From Adiantum capillus-veneris (taxonomy: Eukaryota > Streptophyta > Polypodiopsida > Polypodiales > Pteridaceae): 64,000 nt of DNA. The notes under the pieces are model-generated. The model was not told the origin of the DNA. It did no database searches and was given only the letters and a program-made list of their open reading frames with translations. Where the stretch lies: positions 49,376,098 to 49,440,097 of the forward strand of contig CM043962.1 of NCBI GenBank assembly GCA_014529385.2, written 5' to 3'. Each line of letters starts with the position of its first letter. Position 1 is the first letter of the stretch. The position numbers and the translations under genes are program-made. This document shows, piece after piece, positions 34,713-45,834 of this stretch.

Positions 34713-36430
34713 TAGGCCTTTATGATAAAGGTGGAGTCTTGATTATTTTGATTATATGATTTTTATAGTGTATTTAATGGTGCCCGAGAGGAAGAATACA
34801 AATAGAATAATAAAACGCCATGGGAGGCACGATTGTGTCCTTGGTGGCTTGATTATTTGGTTGGTATACTCCCAAAGCAAGAGAAATATTTACATACTTA
34901 TAAGACAATTTTGAATCCATCCATGCGATGATGGAAACAATGAAGCTTGTAGGGTTCAAACAGGAGACCCATAATAGTAGAGATTTGGACGCATTTACTA
35001 TGCCCTCTGCTATGGAGCATCAAGCTACCCAAGGGAGTGAAGGTGAGAATACTAAAGCTAGCAAGGATAACACAATGTTCGCTCAAGGTACACAATCAAA
35101 TGTGCCAGCTACTTCTACCCCTTTTGTTAGCATTGTTGATAAGAAAGGTAAAGAGCTTATGGAACCTCCAATCACCTCAAGCAATCCAAAGCCTCTATAG
35201 CACCCACTACCTCCTTTGTTGTAGAGTCGTCTCTAGGCCAAGAGAGTTGGGAGAGATGACCTATGGATTGTTCTGCTGGTGAGTTGTCTTTAATGAATTT
35301 GAATTTCTAGCTGATTGTATATAAAGATTGCTAAAACACTACCACTATAAATAATGGTTGCAAGATTTTAGTATCCTAATTTTTCGATGCTCTACTTTGT
35401 TGATGTGACCCAAATTGATAGATTACTCTTCATAGGTAACCACAAAAATCATGACACATTAAATTTATTTTGGTTTTCAATATATGATCATGAATTGTTT
35501 ATGTGTTAGCATCAGCAAGTTTTTTTCCACTTAAAAAGACGCATCTTTATAGCACAGATGGTGTGCCATGTTGAGAGGTAGCTCAATTGATATCTACGAG
35601 CTTGTTGGTTGACGCTCTTTGTTCCATTCCTTGGGGTAATTGACCTTTTGTGAAACTAAAGGGTAATATGAAATGTAACATTCAATATTGAAATTTTTTC
35701 TTTTAGAGGGGATGACTACTCCCAAGTGGAATACATTCTCATTAGGTCTGGTAAAGGGCTACATGGATCTTGCTTGTAAGTATTTGGCTGACAAGGCTTC
35801 TCAGTCACCATGTGTTTAGCTGAGCACATAGGGGAGTTTCTTGCTCTCCTGAGAGGTAATTTGGATGCATGTGTCTAGGTTGGTGTGGGCGTTATATGAG
35901 AACACCTTGTCTTTCTACATGCCATACTTTCAATTTTTCTTAAGAGAGCATAGAAGGGTTTATTTTAGATTTTTTTTGTTTAGGTTACTAGTAGGTAACA
36001 AAAATTTATTTTTAAGGAATTTTTGTTAGTCTTAATGTTTTGGAACGTCCTTAATCTCTTGTAAAGGCCTTTATAATAAAGGTAGAGATGCATTTTTTGA
36101 AATTTTTATGCTAGAAGAAAGAAAACTCCGGCAAAAGAAAAATCCTATCGTCTGTGTACGTGTTTTGTCTTTGACAAGTTATAGTCACAACAATGAGACT
36201 ATATGGTTAACGTGCATATGTTTAAGTTGGTGTGGGCGTTATATGAGAATACCTTGTCTTTCTACATGCTATACTTTCAATTTTTCTTAAAGAGAGCATA
36301 GTACAAGGGTTTGTTTTAGATTGTTTTTTTTAGGTTACTTGTAGTTAACAAAAATTTATTTCAAGGGATTTTTGTTAGTCTAGTCTAATGTCCTTAATCT
36401 CTTGTAGAGGCCTTTATAATAAAGGTGGAG
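34713..36430 (+). repeat. Three copies of a CCTTTATAATAAAGG-type terminal motif
   Basis: AGGCCTTTATGATAAAGGTGGAG at 34,713-34,735 and near-identical copies at 36,065-36,087 and 36,408-36,430. The core is a short palindrome. The two later copies are part of a tandem duplication (35,870-36,110 and 36,218-36,460; shared GTGTGGGCGTTATATGAGAA and CTTGTCTTTCTACATGC). The motif resembles the 3' end of plant LINE-like transcripts, but no LINE ORF was confirmed. Confidence 0.55.
34928..35200 (+). other. Unassigned 90-codon open frame
   Basis: The frame starts at the ATG at 34,928 (MMETMKLVGFKQETH...) and is hydrophilic, with a STPFVSIVDKKGKEL block, ending at TAG. It lies between two copies of the terminal motif above, so it could be a scrap of that element's ORF. 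No domain is recognised. Confidence 0.25.
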
Positions 36431-36479
36431 AAACATTTTTCAAAATATTTACACTAGAACAAAGGAAATTGTGGCGACT

Positions 36480-39106
36480 GATTACTTCTACCCTATAGTT
36501 TTTGGGCAAGTTTTTCTTAAACAAGCTGATTTATATAATTTTGAATTGCAAAAGAACAAAAATAGTACGAGTTACAAAAGCTCAAAAAAAGAAGCTCACA
36601 AAAAATATCCCCCGCCCAAGAAAGGGTGCACGTTCTTTTTTTGAGAAAGAGGTCTCCGTACAAAGGAGACTCGGGCCAAAAAATTCAGATTTAAATTTTA
36701 TATACAAGCTTAACTTTAATATAAATGGTGCTTTTTTTAAAGTTGCAATTTGCTTGCCTTACAGGCATTTGTATCACTTACAAATGTCTGGTAATTGAAG
36801 GAATGCACTATGCACTCTTGACTTTTTTCATGTCACAATTATATTTAAAGAGATCATTAGTGTAATGTGAACGTTAAAAAGCTCAAAAAAAAAGATACAA
36901 TTATAAAAGCTCAAAAACAAAAGCTCGCAAAAATAAAATCCCCCATTAATACTAGTTGATTTGGACGTTTAACTACCTCTAGGCTAAGTTAAGGTAAACC
37001 TTTCTAGAAGTCTGGTTTCCTAAATAATATAAAAAACAAGTGAAATGGTCACGATGGCTTTCTAAAACAATAAGAAAGTGATACTATCATTAGGTTTAGT
37101 TTAACTAGAGTTATATAAGGTGAAGCATTGTTTGAGAATGTCTCTTTCGAGTTTCCTCCTTGCAAAGAAGATAATTGGAAATACTGGCAATTTTTTGGAA
37201 TTTGCGAGATTCTTGAACCAAGTTCTCGCATAAGTCACTGGTCTTTCTTTTCTTTACCATGGTTAATGTATAAATATAATGTGTGTATATATATAAATAT
37301 AGATATAAATCAATAATAAATAAAGAGATAAGTAATTATGTAAGATAAAGCTTCACTTTAGCATTCTAAAAGAATAGAATGCAAGAGAAGTCAAGCCATG
37401 TGAGGATGGAAAAAGAAAGGTGAAATAAAAAAATTCATTAAATATGTAAAATTGAAATAACATTTAAGGTAAGTTTCAATCATCACCGAAAACATTGAAA
37501 GTATGCTTAACTAACTCTCCTCTAAGGCTTCTTTTAGAAAGCCAAAAAAGTATCTCACACATATATATTGGTTTTTGGCCTGCCAAAGAAAGGCCTTAGT
37601 GTTGGGCTTGCTTGGGCGTTCTTTGACGGATGGCGTCCACGTGGACGGCTAGCACTTTTGCACAGCAAGGGCTGCAGGATGACGTGACTTGGCATGCGCG
37701 TCCAAAATTCTTCTTGGAGCCGCGTGCAAAATTGTGCTTAGAGCCTTAGAATCGTGTGCGACTGTGCGAGTCGGTGTTACTGCTGACACTACCCTCGCGT
37801 TTTTTGTAGTCCAGCTCAGAATGTTTATTGGTGTTGAAATCTAGCCATCAGATTGAAAATAGCTACCCGCGGGATCAGCTAATGGGGGTGGGCCTACTGT
37901 TAGAACGACGTGACCAGGCAGGGATAGAGTATACATCCAATATTGCAGCATGATGGCAAGACGACGGGTATTGCATCTTGCTGGAGGGAAGTGGGATGCT
38001 ACTGGCTAGGTGGCACAGTCCTCTCTTCAATTGCGCCAGGGGTAGGCTGGTTAACGTTGTGGCTGCTAAGAGCCGTGGGTTGCATCTCAAGGGCGGTGAG
38101 AGTCTGTGCAAACAAGCTAGTTGGTTCTGAGCCTCCTCGATGTGATTACCTGCCCTCTTTCGTGCCCCATATTTTCTCCATGCCTTCATTCCAGGTACTC
38201 CTCCAGCTACTCTTAAAAAAAGCACCCCACTTCTGCTTTTGAATCCGCCACAAGCTTGACATCCTCTCATTATTTTATGCAGCAAATCTAGAGGAGCTTC
38301 CCGGCCAGCTCTTTGAGTAGCTTGAGACCTCTGTCACATTTGTGGAGCCTGGCTCCCTGCTCGACCTACATGGGCTGCCTGCGAGCTCATGGCGTTTTTG
38401 AGCCTCTTTTTCTTTGCTGGCACGACCACTCCCCTCTCTTGCTTCTCGCCCTCAAGTCACCCTCCTCAAATACACAACACTATGAGAGCCGTCCCCTAAC
38501 TCCTTGTGCTATCAGAGCCTTGGTCAACCCTACATTGATTTCTCTTTTTCAATCATCCAAATCCCGTCGTCTGCTTAATGGCATGGATATCATGTCGCTC
38601 GCACTCAGACAACACTTACAGCGAGCGCACTCTCTCTCTCTGCTTCTGATCACGAACTCTTTGAATTGCATCCTCAAAGCGCTCTCCTCATGAGAGACCT
38701 GGCAGAGTCCCACTGATCCCCCAAATCTAGGGCTCTCTGGTGCAGATTGGCAGGTGAGCTACACCAAGCTTTCCCATTCTCCTAACATCCCAGGCTCACT
38801 AGGTGTTTACAGCACTTGGAGAGCATGGAGACTAGTATCATTGTTGAAGCCACTGATGATTAGCAATTCATGGTTATGGCACTCATTCTGATCGAGCTTT
38901 GAATTGTATTGCTTATTACCCCAATTTTATGGTCAAAAATTGCTGAAAGAACCCAATGAGGCCAATATTGTAAGGGGAACTTAGAGGCAGCGCAAGCTGG
39001 GGCTCTCCACGAGCTTATGAAAGCATGCAGGCCATCGTGAGTCCTCACCTTGTTTTCTTAGTCTTTAGTTGAGTCTAAAACCAAAAATAGTACCTTTTTG
39101 TTTTTC
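36480..39106. other. Intergenic, no supported gene
   Basis: AT-rich to 37,560, then GC-richer to 38,800. A PBS-like GCTATCAGAGCC at 38,509-38,520 on the plus strand, followed by an open stretch (38,578-38,693), hints at a plus-strand copia relic, but no LTR edge or pol motif was found. Confidence 0.4.
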
Positions 39107-39177
39107 TTTACTTCACATTGGTTCATGCTAGTCAATGGCAAAGTCATAGTGACTAGCATGAACCAATTCGAAGTAAT
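39107..39177. repeat. Hairpin beside the big gypsy insertion
   Basis: ATTGGTTCATGCTAGTCA (39,117-39,134) and its exact complement (39,150-39,167), with a 15-nt spacer. Pairing continues outward with mismatches to about 39,107 and 39,177. It ends about 65 bp before the 13.9 kb element. Confidence 0.8.
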
Positions 39178-39237
39178 CCAACTCAAATTTTGGCATGTTA
39201 AAAGCCTTGTACCCAATATGGTGAAGGTAGTTCAATT

Positions 39238-39242
39238 CTAAT
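39238..39242. repeat. Target site duplication, left
   Basis: CTAAT directly before the LTR TG at 39,243. The identical CTAAT is at 53,120-53,124. Confidence 0.9.
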
Positions 39243-39485
39243 TGTGCGCTCCTTGCCGCACTGTCGAAGCAAGGGACTTGCCGATACACCGTGTGCGAGC
39301 CACAAATGGCTCCAAGCACACAACAAGCCTAAACTAGCAAGATCAAGAGAGCAAAGGGTGCGTCACTCACCGCTCTACGTTCGCCTTCGTGGTGGATTCC
39401 TCGCCGCGATGAAGAAGAAGCTGCAGTCGTGCCGCGCTCAACCGCTTTGCTGCCGTCATGCCTTCGTAATGCTCGATCGCACACA

Positions 39486-39535
<50 letters not shown>

Positions 39536-39855
39536 TACACACACACACACACAAGGAGGTGAAGAAGAAGAAGATGGAGATGGAGATGGAGCAAGAGCAC
39601 TCTTCTATTGCACAAATGAGAGAATGAGTGAATTTTAGGTTTAGTTGGCTTTTATATGAGCTCACCCCATTCACACTTGGGCGCCCATGCTTAGCCAACT
39701 AATCCCTTGAATGTCCCAGTTAGAGTGCGCCTCTCATCGGCGATCACTCTTACCCTTTTCCTATTGGTCCGACAAGCCCGGTACCTGACTCTACCAAATA
39801 CATAATACACGTCCGTCGTAGGTGATGGGGTGTCCATGAGCCGTGAGGGTTAACA
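39243..39855 (-). repeat. Big gypsy 3' LTR
   Basis: TGTGCGCTCC to GGGTTAACA, 613 bp, with a CT/AC microsatellite at 39,490-39,552. A minus-strand TATAAAAG lies at 39,649-39,656. Confidence 0.95.
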
Positions 39856-39857
39856 TG

Positions 39858-39867
39858 CCCCCCTTCC
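39858..39867 (-). other. Big gypsy polypurine tract
   Basis: The minus strand reads GGAAGGGGGG directly before the 3' LTR. A near copy of this tract with its flank occurs at 41,880-41,900. Confidence 0.8.
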
Positions 39868-41229
39868 TGATGTAGATTCCGTCCTCGGAAGCTATTTGAG
39901 TTGAAGCTCGTTCGTCGAGGTGGAAGAGCATTTGAGATGAATGTCCTTAGCCTTCTTCAGTCACTGCAAAATCAAACAACATTGGCACAGTAATTGCATT
40001 CTCATAAGTGATTAAAAAGCATATGCAGTTTTAGGTAGACAAATTGATTGGTAAAAGAATTTCAAACAATTTGTCAGCAATGAACATTAAATTGCAATGT
40101 AATCAAATGCATAAACAGATGTAAAGGTAAAAAATTAAACAAGTCTGGGGTCACTAATTTGACGGTCGAAAGGCACTAGAGATCGAATATTAATACCATG
40201 GGTAAGCTTCTTAATTTTCTGTGGTCAATTAAGTTGTTTAATCGCGAGAGCCAAGTATTCATGTTCGAGGGCTGACTAGAGGCTATATCTAGAAGACCTT
40301 GTAGTTAAGCTACCATAAAAGGAATTTCTCATGAACTCATCGCCTGACTGATTACTTTTTCTTTGACCCCCCAAAGTCTTTTCACAGTGATTCAATTTTG
40401 ATGTGTGTGCTTATTTTGTATGCCTTGGGTTTTTTGCTTTTCAAGTAAAAGCGCCCATACTGGGAACCTCTAGGGCTCTAGTACCATAGGCAATATATGT
40501 GAGTGAAGTACCAAATCAAGCTGAGATTTCTCTTCCAGCTTAAGATTTTACAGTGTGGCACTTTGATTTTTTGTTTGTTCATTTTCAGCATTTTAATTTT
40601 GTAACTTTGGGGGGTCATATAACACTGATACACCTCCCGAGGCTCATCACACTTGTAAACTCCCTTTATAATACTTAAGCTAAAGGTCAATAGGGTCAAG
40701 CCCACTAGAAAGCCCTAGTACATTTCACACAATGCTGCCTAAATCGGATTAAGAACCTAAGTAACCATTAATTATTAGGAAGGCATTCCCCATGGTATTA
40801 AGAGAAGATTTCTAATACCTAACTTGGTCAAACTAGTTTGTCGAACTGCTTGATTTTTAAACCTAGACAAGTGATTATGACAAAAAATTACATTGAATTA
40901 AATGTTTGATACTAAGCAAATGCGGTGAATATTAGGCTACCAATCACAATTAAAGCTAACAATCATAGATGCAAAAAAGATAAGGGGCAATGCTAATGGA
41001 CAAGAAACACCTGTTTGTGTCGATGGTCGCGCTTAATTTGAAGAGTGAGTCGAGATAAAGATTCCATGAAGGTCCAAATCCTACCAATAGCAACACGCTC
41101 CTGTACACACTAGGAAACAAAAGGAATACCTCCAGGAGGCACATTAGTGGAAAAAGGTGACAACACTTATTGAACACAAAAAAAAACATAAGGAACCCTA
41201 ACCTAATTATTTGCACTCCCCTTAGAGAG
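39868..41229 (-). other. Big gypsy 3' untranslated region, 1.4 kb
   Basis: AT-rich. An 86-codon hydrophobic open stretch at 40,956-41,216 is probably chance. No repeat or domain was recognised. Confidence 0.5.
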
Positions 41230-41688
41230 TCAAGGGAATAGGATATTGTAGAGGTTGGGGGGAAACCCTAAGGCTAAACCCCTATCCTCGTCGTCGAGAT
41301 AAACAAAGTCATCATCCATGAGACCATATGTGCCATCCGTGTAGTCGTGTAAATTTTCTTCTTCATCATAGGTGCCCATGTTTACTAAGAAGGTCACTAG
41401 ACGCCTATAGTCATCTTGGTCAAAAGGGTAGGCTTGTGCAATGGGAGAAACGCTCTCTACTAAGTATGGATCAGACGTGGTCAAGAGACGTATCAACCAT
41501 TCTAACTCCTCAAAATTCCTCTCACATGCTAGCGTACCTATCAAATCCCATTCACATGCAAACACTGGAAAGACCATGTGAAATATTTGTGAAAAGTAAC
41601 GAGGGTACCTCTCACCCAAGGCAGGAGTAAATGACTCTAGCGTACTAGCCATATCTGTACACGCAAATAGATGATGGTTAGAGTGCAA
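41230..41688 (-). CDS. Acidic accessory ORF downstream of pol
   Basis: 152 codons between pol and the 3' LTR. A second ATG (MASTLESF) at 41,652 follows a good 3' splice-site sequence, TTTGCGTGTACAG, which suggests expression from a spliced mRNA, as for env-like ORFs. The protein is acidic, with a conserved-looking middle (LIRLLTTSDPYLVESVSPIAQ) and a DDD-rich end. There is no signal peptide or membrane segment, so an envelope role is unlikely. No family is recognised. Its integrity in an element with four stops argues it is real. Confidence 0.55.
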   Translation of the reverse strand: MHSNHHLFACTDMASTLESFTPALGERYPRYFSQIFHMVFPVFACEWDLIGTLACERNFEELEWLIRLLTTSDPYLVESVSPIAQAYPFDQDDYRRLVTFLVNMGTYDEEENLHDYTDGTYGLMDDDFVYLDDEDRGLALGFPPNLYNILFP

Positions 41689-41898
41689 ATATTACAAGGG
41701 TCGTGTTCTTGTGCATAATTTGTTTTTATGATTTGTGTTATGGCTCTTGCTCTTTTACTTTTTTATCTTGTTTTTGTGAGTATAAGGCTTTATATATACA
41801 TTCCCTAAGATCGGAGATTAAGAGGTCAGGGAGAAAGGTTGAGAGGGAAGCAAGTGAATGATGGATGTCCACAAACACTCCCCCCTTCCTTGGGTAGA

Positions 41899-44019
41899 TC
41901 ATACCGTTTGAAATGATGTCGTCACCCTTTGAAACCAATTGTTCCAGTTGGTAATAGGTGAAGATTTTTGCCAGTAGTTTTCTATTACCCTAGGTGCCTC
42001 GTCAAGTTGCAAGGGTGGTAAGGTACTCTCCCAGGATCGAACTTGAAGTGGTTCATCAGGTGATTCTTGAACACTGGGAGGTGTGGATTCTTTTGTAGCT
42101 TCATGGAGGTCCACTACTATAGATGGAGGCTGTGTAGAAGCTTTTACCTCTATGGATGTATTACATGAGGAGCTAGAAGCTTCATGGAACTCCCCCCTTC
42201 CTGAGCTAGGTGGAATAAATTGGTTTTGCCTTGGAGCCCAAACTAGCTCTGGACTAGGTGTGTAGCATTCTGTGATCTTTCCCTTCCCACGGTCTGCCAT
42301 TGGCTTTAGCGTTACACTGTTTGACTCATATGGGTTTGTTGTCGATAGGGAAGGACACATTTTACGTTTAGGTACCCAAATTTTCTCATTTCCATCATAG
42401 TAGCCTTGGGCTTCTAATAGTTGTTTTGGAATCCATCGTGATTTGGTCTTGACTCTCCTAGGGCACGCTTTTGGTTTTCCCGGGAAATTTTTTCTTGGAA
42501 TGGATGGGAGGGTTGAGGTAGTTGAAAGTAAGTCCTTGGGGACCCATTGATATGTACTCTTAGGTCGTGCAGGTTGAGTACTTGCAATATTACTGCTTGC
42601 TGCAACTACAAGTGTTGAAGTGCTAGATTCATGGGTAGCCGGCAAAGACGAGTTAACCACCTTGGCTTGTGAATGTTGGCTATCCTTCAACTTTGCTAGA
42701 GTTTGCAACGTAGGTGACTTTTCTTGAATGATAGGGGTAAGAGTCGGTGGTCGCATCGTGACACTACCAGTATCCCAATCAATAGTGCATTTGGTTGCCA
42801 ACATCCACGTGCGTCCCAGGTTTACGTTGCCTTCCATAGCTCCTGCGGGCATGACTAGAAACCTCTGCACTATGCTTCCATTGTCATAGACAACAGGGGT
42901 CTGAAGGACTCCAAGAATAGCAGTTTTCTTTTTAATAATGCCCTTGACTTGCATCGTACTCGGGGATAGGGTCGGTTTCCCTAATTGACACCAAACTCCA
43001 TAGGATAACAAATTGTGTTTAGCTCCCGTATCTAATAAGGCATTGTATAGTACTTTCCCATAGGGGCTATTTAGCTCAATTGGGTATCGTAGGGGTGGCT
43101 CAGATTCTAATGAGTCTTCATCTGTGTCCTCGAAAAATGCTTGCGTGATTCCCAGATTAGCCTCTCGTTGGCGTCTAAGACGTTGTTGTCGTTCTCGAGC
43201 CTCAACTCTTTCTTGGATTTTTTTAAGCTCTGTTTGTTCCTTGGCAGCCTTCTTTTGATGGATGGCTTGCAACTCTTCCTGGCTTAGAGGATCATAATAT
43301 CTTTCGAATTTACTCCCATTAAGGAATCCAATGGTTTCAACTTCATCTAGATTCTCCACACGAATGGTACCTTGCGGAGTAATTTCACACACTTGATATG
43401 GTCCCTTACCAACGTATTTCAATTTCTTCTTTTCCTTACGTACCCCGTACATAAGAACTTTATCACCAACCTTGATGTCTTTATCCTTTAAATGGCTATC
43501 AAACCACTTCTTTCTCCTATCCTTCTCCACTAGAGCATTTCGCACAGCTAATTGCCTTTCTTCATCTAGCCTTTCCAGGATATATAATCGCTCCACTAAG
43601 GGGTTACCATCCCAACCTTCTTGAGAAGCTACTCGAAGACTAGGAATGACAAACTCCCATGGCATAACTGCTTCTTGGTCATACACCATCTTAAACGGTG
43701 TGCAATTAATAGCAACTTTATACGCAGTACGATAAGCCCATAAAGCTGATGTAAGCTTTAGGTCCCAATCAGTGCGATGAGCCTCGACTGTCTTTGTCAA
43801 AATGGAGATGAGAGTTTTGTTGGTACTCTCAGCTTGGCCATTTGCTTGGGGATAATAGGGTGTAGACTTCTGGTGAGATATCATGAAGTTTGATGTGAGT
43901 TCTTTTATTACTTCATTTATAAAATGAGTTCCATTGTCACTCACAAGTTCAAAGGGGCATCCAAAACGTGTGATAATGTTCTCAAAGAGGAACTTAGCTA
44001 TTGTTTTTGCATCCGCCTT
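41899..44019 (-). CDS. pol: Integrase core, second retropepsin-like domain and W-x-P-K tail
   Basis: 706 codons, open. Integrase core: VSDNGTHFI (Asp 2) and YYPQANGQAEST (Glu), then the C-terminal domain with KVGDKVLMY and KGPYQV. A basic coiled segment (about 43,260-43,150) follows. Next is PIELNSPYGKVLYNALLDTG and AKHNLLSYGVW, a textbook retropepsin active site with Asp at 43,030-43,032, then MPAGAMEGNVNLGRTWM in place of the ILG element. The rest is Ser/Pro-rich and carries four W-[VIA]-P-[KR] motifs. Retropepsins normally sit before RT, so this placement is odd. Confidence 0.85.
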   Translation of the reverse strand, partial: KADAKTIAKFLFENIITRFGCPFELVSDNGTHFINEVIKELTSNFMISHQKSTPYYPQANGQAESTNKTLISILTKTVEAHRTDWDLKLTSALWAYRTAYKVAINCTPFKMVYDQEAVMPWEFVIPSLRVASQEGWDGNPLVERLYILERLDEERQLAVRNALVEKDRRKKWFDSHLKDKDIKVGDKVLMYGVRKEKKKLKYVGKGPYQVCEITPQGTIRVENLDEVETIGFLNGSKFERYYDPLSQEELQAIHQKKAAKEQTELKKIQERVEARERQQRLRRQREANLGITQAFFEDTDEDSLESEPPLRYPIELNSPYGKVLYNALLDTGAKHNLLSYGVWCQLGKPTLSPSTMQVKGIIKKKTAILGVLQTPVVYDNGSIVQRFLVMPAGAMEGNVNLGRTWMLATKCTIDWDTGSVTMRPPTLTPIIQEKSPTLQTLAKLKDSQHSQAKVVNSSLPATHESSTSTLVVAASSNIASTQPARPKSTYQWVPKDLLSTTSTLPSIPRKNFPGKPKACPRRVKTKSRWIPKQLLEAQGYYDGNEKIWVPKRKMCPSLSTTNPYESNSVTLKPMADRGKGKITECYTPSPELVWAPRQNQFIPPSSGRGEFHEASSSSCNTSIEVKASTQPPSIVVDLHEATKESTPPSVQESPDEPLQVRSWESTLPPLQLDEAPRVIENYWQKSSPITNWNNWFQRVTTSFQTV

Positions 44020-45834
44020 TCATGTTGCTTTTGCTTCAGCCCATTTGGTTACATAGTCGGTAGCGACAATGATATATCGTGATTGCGTGTTACGTGCAGC
44101 CGGACTAATCGGTCCTACAAAGTCTAAGCCCCACTTTTCAAATGGTTGGGTTACCTTGATGGGATGTAGAGGCATCATATCCCTTCTTTGTGGCTTGTTG
44201 AAGCGTTGGCATTCATCACATCCCTTTGCAAAAAGTGATGCATCCTTAAACAGAGTGGGCCACCAATAGCCTGACTGTAAGATCTTTCGGGCAGTCAACT
44301 TTCCTGAAAAGTGACCACCAGCTACGCCCATGTGTGCCTCTTGTAGAATATATAAATACTCATCCTCGCGGGCACAGCGTCTAAGAACATCATCTTTTCC
44401 TCTCTTATAGAGAGTTCCAGCCAGTAAGCAATAGGGTTCGCATTCCTTGATTAATTTTTGAGCTATATCTTTTCGCAGTTCTTTGGGTGGAAAACCATTA
44501 ACTAAGAAGTTAACAATCTTTTCACTCCATTCAGGCATTGTCTCAACAATGAACAAAGGAGTATCAGGCAATTCATCATCAACCCCCGTAGGAGCTTCGC
44601 CATTAGGGATATGAGATAAATGATCCACCATGACATGTTTCCTCCCAGGCCTCACAACAACGGTGAAGTCAAACTCAAGAAGAATTAACAACCATCGTGT
44701 AATTCGACCTGTGGAACATGGCTTGTTTACCAAATATAGCAATGCTTGATGATCAACATAAAACACAAACTTGGTAGCAAGAAGGTAATAGCGAAATTTC
44801 TTTACTGCGTAAATCATAGCTAGACCTTCGCGCTCTGTAGTAGTGTAGTTCATCTCGGCATCATTTAATTGGCGACTTGCAAAGCTAATAGGGTAGTCCA
44901 ATTTATGTTCTCCTGGTTGAGTTAGAACACACCCAATAGCAAAATTTGATGCATCAATATGCACATGAAAAGGTACATTCCAATCAGGTGTTCGCAGGAT
45001 TGGAGCACTTGTTAGGGCCTTCTTTAATAACTCATAAGATTGATGACATTCTTCCGTCCAGTGAAACTCGATAAGAAGCTTGTACAATGGATGCGCTATC
45101 TCGGCAAAGTTTAAAATAAACCTTCGATAATAACCAACATGGCCCATAAATCTTTGAACTCCTTTATAGTTAGTAGGTGGTGGCAAATCGGCAATGGCTT
45201 TAATCTTACTCTCATCTGTGGATATCCCGTTCTTGGACACTATTTGCCCTATAATGACTCCATGCTTAACCCAAAATTGGCATTTGAAAGGGTTCAATGA
45301 GATGCGATAAAATCTGCACCTTTCAAATATTTTTCGTAGATATAACAAATGCTTCTCCCAAGAAGAATAAACACAAAGGTCGTCTAGGAAAGCTTCACAA
45401 AACTCCCTTAGAAATTCTTTAAACGCAGTGTTTATTAATCGTTGGAATGTAGCAGGGGCATTCGTTAAGCCAAAAGCCATAACACGAAATGCAAACACTC
45501 CAAACTCTGTGATAAAAGCAGTTTTAGCTTGGTCCTCTAATGCAATTGTGATTTGATTGTAACCAGAGTACCCATCTAAAAAGCTATAAGCTTCCTTGCC
45601 CGCAACTCTTTCAAGCACATGTTCTAAATATGGCAAGGGATAATGACCTCTCCTAGTGGCTGCATTAACTTTCTTGAGGTCCACGCACACTCTTAGTTTT
45701 CCATTCTTTTTTGGCACAATGACTATTGGAGAAACCCATTCTGAGTGCTCAATAGGGTATATGAATCCACATTGGATAAGTTTTTCAATCTCCTCTTGTA
45801 CAATTTTGGCGTACTTAGGATTCATTGGATAGGG
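44020..45834 (-). CDS. pol: Reverse transcriptase, RNase H and integrase zinc domain
   Basis: 605 codons. [49 protein letters not shown], and catalytic [10 protein letters not shown] with the Asp pair at 45,379-45,384. Thumb: [12 protein letters not shown]. RNase [11 protein letters not shown] (Asp), [13 protein letters not shown] (Glu), [11 protein letters not shown] (Asp) and HVMVDHLS (Asp). Integrase zinc domain: [13 protein letters not shown]...GCDECQRFN (HHCC). The first catalytic Asp of the core is in [13 protein letters not shown] at 44,020 follows KWAEAKAT, and the core continues in the same frame. All catalytic residues appear present. Confidence 0.93.
   Translation of the reverse strand, partial: PYPMNPKYAKIVQEEIEKLIQCGFIYPIEHSEWVSPIVIVPKKNGKLRVCVDLKKVNAATRRGHYPLPYLEHVLERVAGKEAYSFLDGYSGYNQITIALEDQAKTAFITEFGVFAFRVMAFGLTNAPATFQRLINTAFKEFLREFCEAFLDDLCVYSSWEKHLLYLRKIFERCRFYRISLNPFKCQFWVKHGVIIGQIVSKNGISTDESKIKAIADLPPPTNYKGVQRFMGHVGYYRRFILNFAEIAHPLYKLLIEFHWTEECHQSYELLKKALTSAPILRTPDWNVPFHVHIDASNFAIGCVLTQPGEHKLDYPISFASRQLNDAEMNYTTTEREGLAMIYAVKKFRYYLLATKFVFYVDHQALLYLVNKPCSTGRITRWLLILLEFDFTVVVRPGRKHVMVDHLSHIPNGEAPTGVDDELPDTPLFIVETMPEWSEKIVNFLVNGFPPKELRKDIAQKLIKECEPYCLLAGTLYKRGKDDVLRRCAREDEYLYILQEAHMGVAGGHFSGKLTARKILQSGYWWPTLFKDASLFAKGCDECQRFNKPQRRDMMPLHPIKVTQPFEKWGLDFVGPISPAARNTQSRYIIVATDYVTKWAEAKAT

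Noticed and set aside
37592-38520. Plus-strand copia LTR ending at the PBS-like GCTATCAGAGCC
   Set aside because: No TG...CA boundaries, no second LTR copy in the window and no gag or pol motifs after it.
41230-41688. Envelope gene making the big element an errantivirus-like agent
   Set aside because: The ORF has no signal peptide, transmembrane segment or cleavage site.
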